Assembly (NCBI GenBank): GCA_964422185.1
Contig: CAYRAG010000009.1
Span: 1 to 46,418, forward strand
Direction of reading: 5' to 3'
From: CALXCT01 sp964422185
GTDB taxonomy: Bacteria > Bacillota > Clostridia > Oscillospirales > Oscillospiraceae
DNA: 46,418 nt
The notes under the pieces are model-generated. The model had not been told where the DNA came from and did no database searches. It was given only the letters and a program-made list of their open reading frames with translations. Numbering within the stretch: the first letter of the stretch is position 1; each line of letters begins with the position of its first letter. The position numbers were made by a program, and so were the translations under genes. Below, one piece after another: positions 43,058-46,418 of the stretch.

Positions 43058-44326
43058 ATGAGGGAACTCTATCTCAACGAGGAGAAGGACGGGGTCTCCC
43101 CTGCCCAGCTGGACAGCATGCTGAATCAGCTGGTGGCCCAGTGGCCGGACGCGAAGAAAGTCCTCATCATCCCGCCGGACTACACCCGCTGCTACTCCTA
43201 TGCCGGGGTGATTACCCGGGAACTTTACCGGAAACTCAGCCCGCGTGCGAGCGTCCATGTCATGCCCGCTCTGGGCACCCACATGCCCATGGATCGCAGA
43301 GAGCTGTCGCTGTTCTTCGGGGACGGGGTACCGGAGGAGGCCATTCTCATCCATCACTGGCAGACAGATACGGTGCGTCTTGGCGAAGTTCCCGCGGAAG
43401 TCTGCGCGGAAATCAGCGGCGGGAAGTTCCCGGAGGCCATTGAGGTGGAAGTGAACCACCTGCTGGTGGACGGAGGCTACGACCTGATCCTCTCTGTGGG
43501 CCAGGTGGTTCCCCACGAGGTGGTTGGCATGGCCAACTACTCCAAGAATATCTTCGTGGGCACCGGCGGCCGGGGTATGATCAACAAGTCCCACATGCTC
43601 AGCGCGATTTGCGGGATGGAGCAGGCGCTGGGCGTCACGGACAGCCCCGCACGAAAACTCTACGACTACGCACAGGAACACTTTATTGACGGAAAAATCC
43701 CGCTGGTCTACCTTCAGACCGTGACCACCCGGGCGGACGACACCGTGAAGCTTCACGGGCTGTTCATCGGGATGTCCCGGAAGCCGTTTGAGCTGGCAGC
43801 GGCGTTGTCCCAGAAGCTGAATATCTGCCATGTGGAGCGCCGGGCGAAGAAAGTGGTCACCTACCTGGATCCGGATGAACTGAAGACCACCTGGGTGGGC
43901 AACAAGGGTGTGTACCGCACCCGCATGATTGTGGAAGACGGCGGAGATCTCATTCTTCTGGCCCCGGGAGTCAGGTCTTTCGGGGAGAACGAAGAGATAG
44001 ACGGCATGATCCGAAAGTACGGCTATACCGGCACGGATCATATTCTGGAACTGTACCGACAGGGCGTCTTTGAGGGCCGTCTCATGGCGGCCGCTCATCT
44101 CATTCATGGATCCAGCGAGGGCCGCTTCTACATCACCTACGCTACAAAGCCGGAGAACCTCTCCCGGGCGGATGTTGAGGGCGTGGGCTATCAGTGGGCG
44201 GACTACAATGAGATGGTACAGCGTTATGACCCCGGTAAACTGAAAGAAGGATGGAATATCCTGCCGGACGGAGAGGAGATCTACTTTGTGGGAACCCCGG
44301 CCCTGGGCCTGTGGAAAGTGGACTGA
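43058..44326 (+). CDS. LarA-family nickel-pincer racemase/epimerase (DUF2088)
   Basis: A 422-residue protein of the lactate racemase superfamily. His75 (ALGTHMP) corresponds to the first catalytic His; His153 (VVPHEV), Lys163 (NYSKN) and His179 (NKSHM) keep the exact 10- and 16-residue spacings of the Ni-pincer ligands His174, Lys184 and His200 in L. plantarum LarA. The cofactor site therefore appears intact. The usual GYSGGRK around the lysine reads ANYSKN here, so this is a divergent subfamily. LarA relatives include epimerases of hydroxyacids other than lactate, and the neighbours here all act on sugar acids, so C2 epimerisation of an aldonate such as mannonate/gluconate is a good guess. 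GGGAAGG precedes ATG 43058. Needs LarB/C/E from elsewhere for the cofactor. Confidence 0.8.
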   Translation: MRELYLNEEKDGVSPAQLDSMLNQLVAQWPDAKKVLIIPPDYTRCYSYAGVITRELYRKLSPRASVHVMPALGTHMPMDRRELSLFFGDGVPEEAILIHHWQTDTVRLGEVPAEVCAEISGGKFPEAIEVEVNHLLVDGGYDLILSVGQVVPHEVVGMANYSKNIFVGTGGRGMINKSHMLSAICGMEQALGVTDSPARKLYDYAQEHFIDGKIPLVYLQTVTTRADDTVKLHGLFIGMSRKPFELAAALSQKLNICHVERRAKKVVTYLDPDELKTTWVGNKGVYRTRMIVEDGGDLILLAPGVRSFGENEEIDGMIRKYGYTGTDHILELYRQGVFEGRLMAAAHLIHGSSEGRFYITYATKPENLSRADVEGVGYQWADYNEMVQRYDPGKLKEGWNILPDGEEIYFVGTPALGLWKVD

Positions 44327-44871
44327 ATTTCCGCCATTCGTCGGCTGACCGGAATCCGGGCTGTCCGTCCCGGAATCCGGCCAGAGCTGTTCAGGGTATC
44401 CGGAGCGCCGCATGACCGATATGCGGTCAATCCGCATCGCGGCCCTGATGTCCTGCCCCGTTCCCGCTGTTCTTACCGGATCACTCCGGACAGATCATTT
44501 CTCTGAACTGCAGCGGCACTCCCCCGTCTCTTTCCGGGTACGGGGCGGTGCCGCTGTTTTTCTGTGTGGCGCCTCCCGGATGGAGCTTCACCTGGATACA
44601 GCACAATACCCTCTGTCCCGATCCGTGCATGCTGCCACCGGATAGACAGCGCTACGGGTTTGGATGGAACTCATATCCGGCCTGACTCCCCGTGCCCGGT
44701 TGGAGTCTATAGGTCTCCATCCCAGAGCATGGAGTGCAGCACGCCGGATAGAGCGTTATCCCGGATATTCCCAGGTTCCCGTACTTCCCCGTCCGGATGC
44801 GCACATTGGAATAGGGATGACCGTGAGAAGCTGATTTCAGCCCGTTTGAGAGTCCGATGACTTCAAAGAAA
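44327..44871. other. Non-coding stretch before the palindrome array
   Basis: It contains only the terminator at 44511-44561. From 44580 to 44870 no ORF with a ribosome site is seen. The sequence has no recognisable structured RNA and grades into the array, whose recurring AGGTACAGG motif first appears at 44872. Confidence 0.5.
44511..44561 (+). terminator. Intrinsic terminator of the sugar-acid cluster
   Basis: CAGCGGCAC (44511-44519) pairs with GTGCCGCTG (44548-44556), with an inner CCCCGT/ACGGGG pair, then TTTTT (44557-44561). It ends transcription about 190 bases after the LarA-family gene. Confidence 0.85.
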
Positions 44872-46418
44872 GGTACAGGCGGAAAATCATCCCATCACTT
44901 CGATTGGATCTTTCTGCCTTGGAGGCAATGGCAGCTGTCTGGCATTGCCTCCAAGGCAGAGACAGAGTCTGGAGCCAAATCTTTTGAACGGAGCCGGACG
45001 GATCTGTTTGCCTTGAGGGCAAAACCTTTGTCCTGAGATTGCCTTCGAGGCAGGAACTGGCTTCGCACACTGACATATGTGAAGGGGGCATTGTCTGCAT
45101 ACGGTGAGAGTGTATTTCACCATCATTTCCCGTTTGCCCTGAGGGCAACGGCAACGACGGGTGATTGCCTCCAAGGCATAGCCTGGAGCAGCGGTTATCC
45201 CGCAAACGAGTCATGCAGACTTGTTCGCCTTGAGGGCATAACTTTCGTATGAGATGTTTCTCAATGGCAGGAACCGTCTTCTTCTCTGGCAGTCGGCTGT
45301 AAGCATTCATGAATCGGGTACAGGTTGAATGAGGAATGAGCCATAGGTGGCCCGGTTTGCCCTGGAGGCAAAAAGCAGGAGATGTGTATTCCCTACAGGG
45401 CGAAGCGGAATCCTTTGGCCAGTGTCAAGTTGTATTCGTGCCCTGAGGGCAAAACCTATGCCTGGATTTTGCCTTAAAGGCAGTCACCTGCTTCAGGCTC
45501 TGGCAAATCATCCGCGGTCATTTTGAAGATGCGGTTTCAGCTCAGTGTAGTTCCATCGACAGGTACCGTTTGCCTTGGAGGCATAGGCTGCTGAGAGTCA
45601 TTGCCTTCAAGGCAGAGTTGGAGATTCTGGTTTGCCATGCGGCAAGAGTCATGCCGATGTGTTTGCCTTGAGGGCAGAGCTTGTGATAGGGCTGCACGAT
45701 GAATGCGGATACTGTCCACTGTCTCTGGAAAACCGACTGAGACAATTTGCTAAACGATTACCGTAGAGGGTGAAAATTGCATCAGCGTCACAAAACGCTG
45801 TCCCTGGATGTTAATTGCAACTATTGGTTATTGCCTTAGAGGCAGAGATACGGACATTAGTTTGCCTTGAGGGCAAATCAGGGTAGCCTGTATGCCATAT
45901 GGTAGGGAAATTGCCTGAGCCTTGCCGTGAAAGCGGGCACTGACTCCCGGCCTTTCTCATTTGGTTAAGACAATCTGAAGACAAAGGTACAGGTTGAATT
46001 CGGTAGACGGACTATTTGCCCTTGAGGCATGGTATGGTAGAGCGCTTTGCCTTCAAGGCAAAACCTGGAACGCAAGGTTGCCTGAGGTCAGACGGAATGT
46101 CTGTCTGACTTGAGAGTGAGTACCATTGCCTGCGGAGTGCCTTTAAGGCAGAACACTTTCTCCATGCTCTGGAAAGTGGCTGAGTGATGACAAACAGGAA
46201 AAGCAGGGTATTAGCTGCACTTTCGTTTCGACGGGACTTGATTGCCTTGGAGGCAAACACTGCAGCAATTACTGCCTCCAGTGAAGACTCTGGAATGCCA
46301 TTGGACATGGAGAGGAGTCGTTTCAAAGTGTTTGCCCTGAGGGTAGAACCTGTGAATGAGCAATGCCCTATGGGCAGGTAATCGTCTCCCCTGTCAGTTG
46401 GTTAGGAAGAGACAGTTT
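44872..46418. repeat. Array of paired 13-bp palindromes in a diverged ~220-bp tandem repeat
   Basis: At least 20 short dyads of consensus TGCCYTNRRGGCA (often extended to TTTGCC...GGCAAA) occur between 44915 and 46376. Pairs with centres exactly 31 bp apart (18 bp between) are 44921/44952, 45015/45046, 45141/45172, 45232/45263, 45364/45395, 45445/45476, 45577/45608, 45838/45869, 46023/46054 and 46339/46370. Leading members recur at about 220-bp steps (44921, 45141, 45364, 45577, ~45795 decayed, 46023, 46249), and a second series recurs likewise (45015, 45232, 45445, 45670, 46113 decayed, 46339). Motifs GGTACAGGTTGAA before, and GGAAC and CTCTGG after the pairs, are partly kept. No ORF fits, and the array is cut by the window end. 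Function unknown; candidates are protein-binding sites, tandem structured RNAs or a selfish satellite. Confidence 0.85.

Noticed and set aside
44837..46326. Coding frames of about 60-160 residues across the array (for example minus-strand frames with CPQGK, CLEGN, LPSRQT fragments)
   Set aside because: The repeated peptides come from the palindrome being read in different frames. Frames change from unit to unit, there are no good ribosome sites, and no single frame runs through the array.
44915..46376. CRISPR array
   Set aside because: Repeats are only 13-17 bp, palindromic and individually variable. The intervals are 18 bp within pairs and variable between pairs, and no cas genes are present. 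It fails both the identical-repeat and uniform-spacer criteria.

Overview
The window looks like a chromosomal scaffold from a high-GC, strictly anaerobic gut Clostridia (Oscillospirales-like). Supporting signs are AGGAGG-type ribosome sites, frequent TTG starts, short lipoprotein signals ending in a Cys-Gly-Gly run, oxygen-sensitive glycyl radical enzymes, Old Yellow Enzyme/Fe-S oxidoreductases, a TRAP transporter and a TPR-DUF4037-DUF4125 cassette. The taxonomic guess is inference. Two 100-N gaps (7315-7414 and 35902-36001) are scaffold joins, each flanked by the same 55 bp on both sides.

Layout. 1-2432: a strong promoter, a terminated leader RNA, an Fe/B12-type substrate-binding lipoprotein and a SAM methyltransferase. 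2541-4791: a monocistronic OYE/FAD oxidoreductase with an unusual leader. 4884-7292 (minus): a TPR-DUF4037-DUF4125 operon. 7691-15978 (minus): a catabolic operon read UroD-like Zn methyltransferase > glycyl radical enzyme 2 > glycyl radical enzyme 1 > activating enzyme > MFS carrier, divergent from a MocR-type regulator (16278-17729). 18242-28200: a visibly lower-GC island of four tightly coupled genes ending in a 1,757-residue DEAH helicase with a C-terminal cysteine cluster. It looks like an undescribed relative of the Druantia/DISARM class of antiviral systems. 28779-34132: a complete DctPQM TRAP transporter co-directional with a second OYE/FAD oxidoreductase. 34313-38601: a GTPase, a tiny two-helix membrane protein and a zinc-ribbon membrane-anchored protein. 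39282-44561: a sugar-acid cluster (PfkB kinase, 6-phosphogluconate dehydrogenase, UxuB-type SDR, LarA-family Ni-pincer epimerase). 44872-46418: a non-coding array of short palindromes that runs to the window end.

How the parts work together. The glycyl radical operon and the TRAP/OYE operon are both substrate-specific anaerobic catabolic or respiratory modules with their own carriers. The sugar-acid cluster contains exactly the activities needed to turn fructuronate into mannonate, gluconate, 6-phosphogluconate and ribulose-5-phosphate, which would bypass the KDG route; this is a hypothesis.

The two most unusual signals are the 3' palindrome array and the four-gene helicase island. In the array, 13-bp dyads come in pairs whose centres lie 31 bp apart in at least ten cases, nested in a diverged repeat of about 220 bp. 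A single well-formed copy of the same palindrome lies between the MocR gene and the helicase island.
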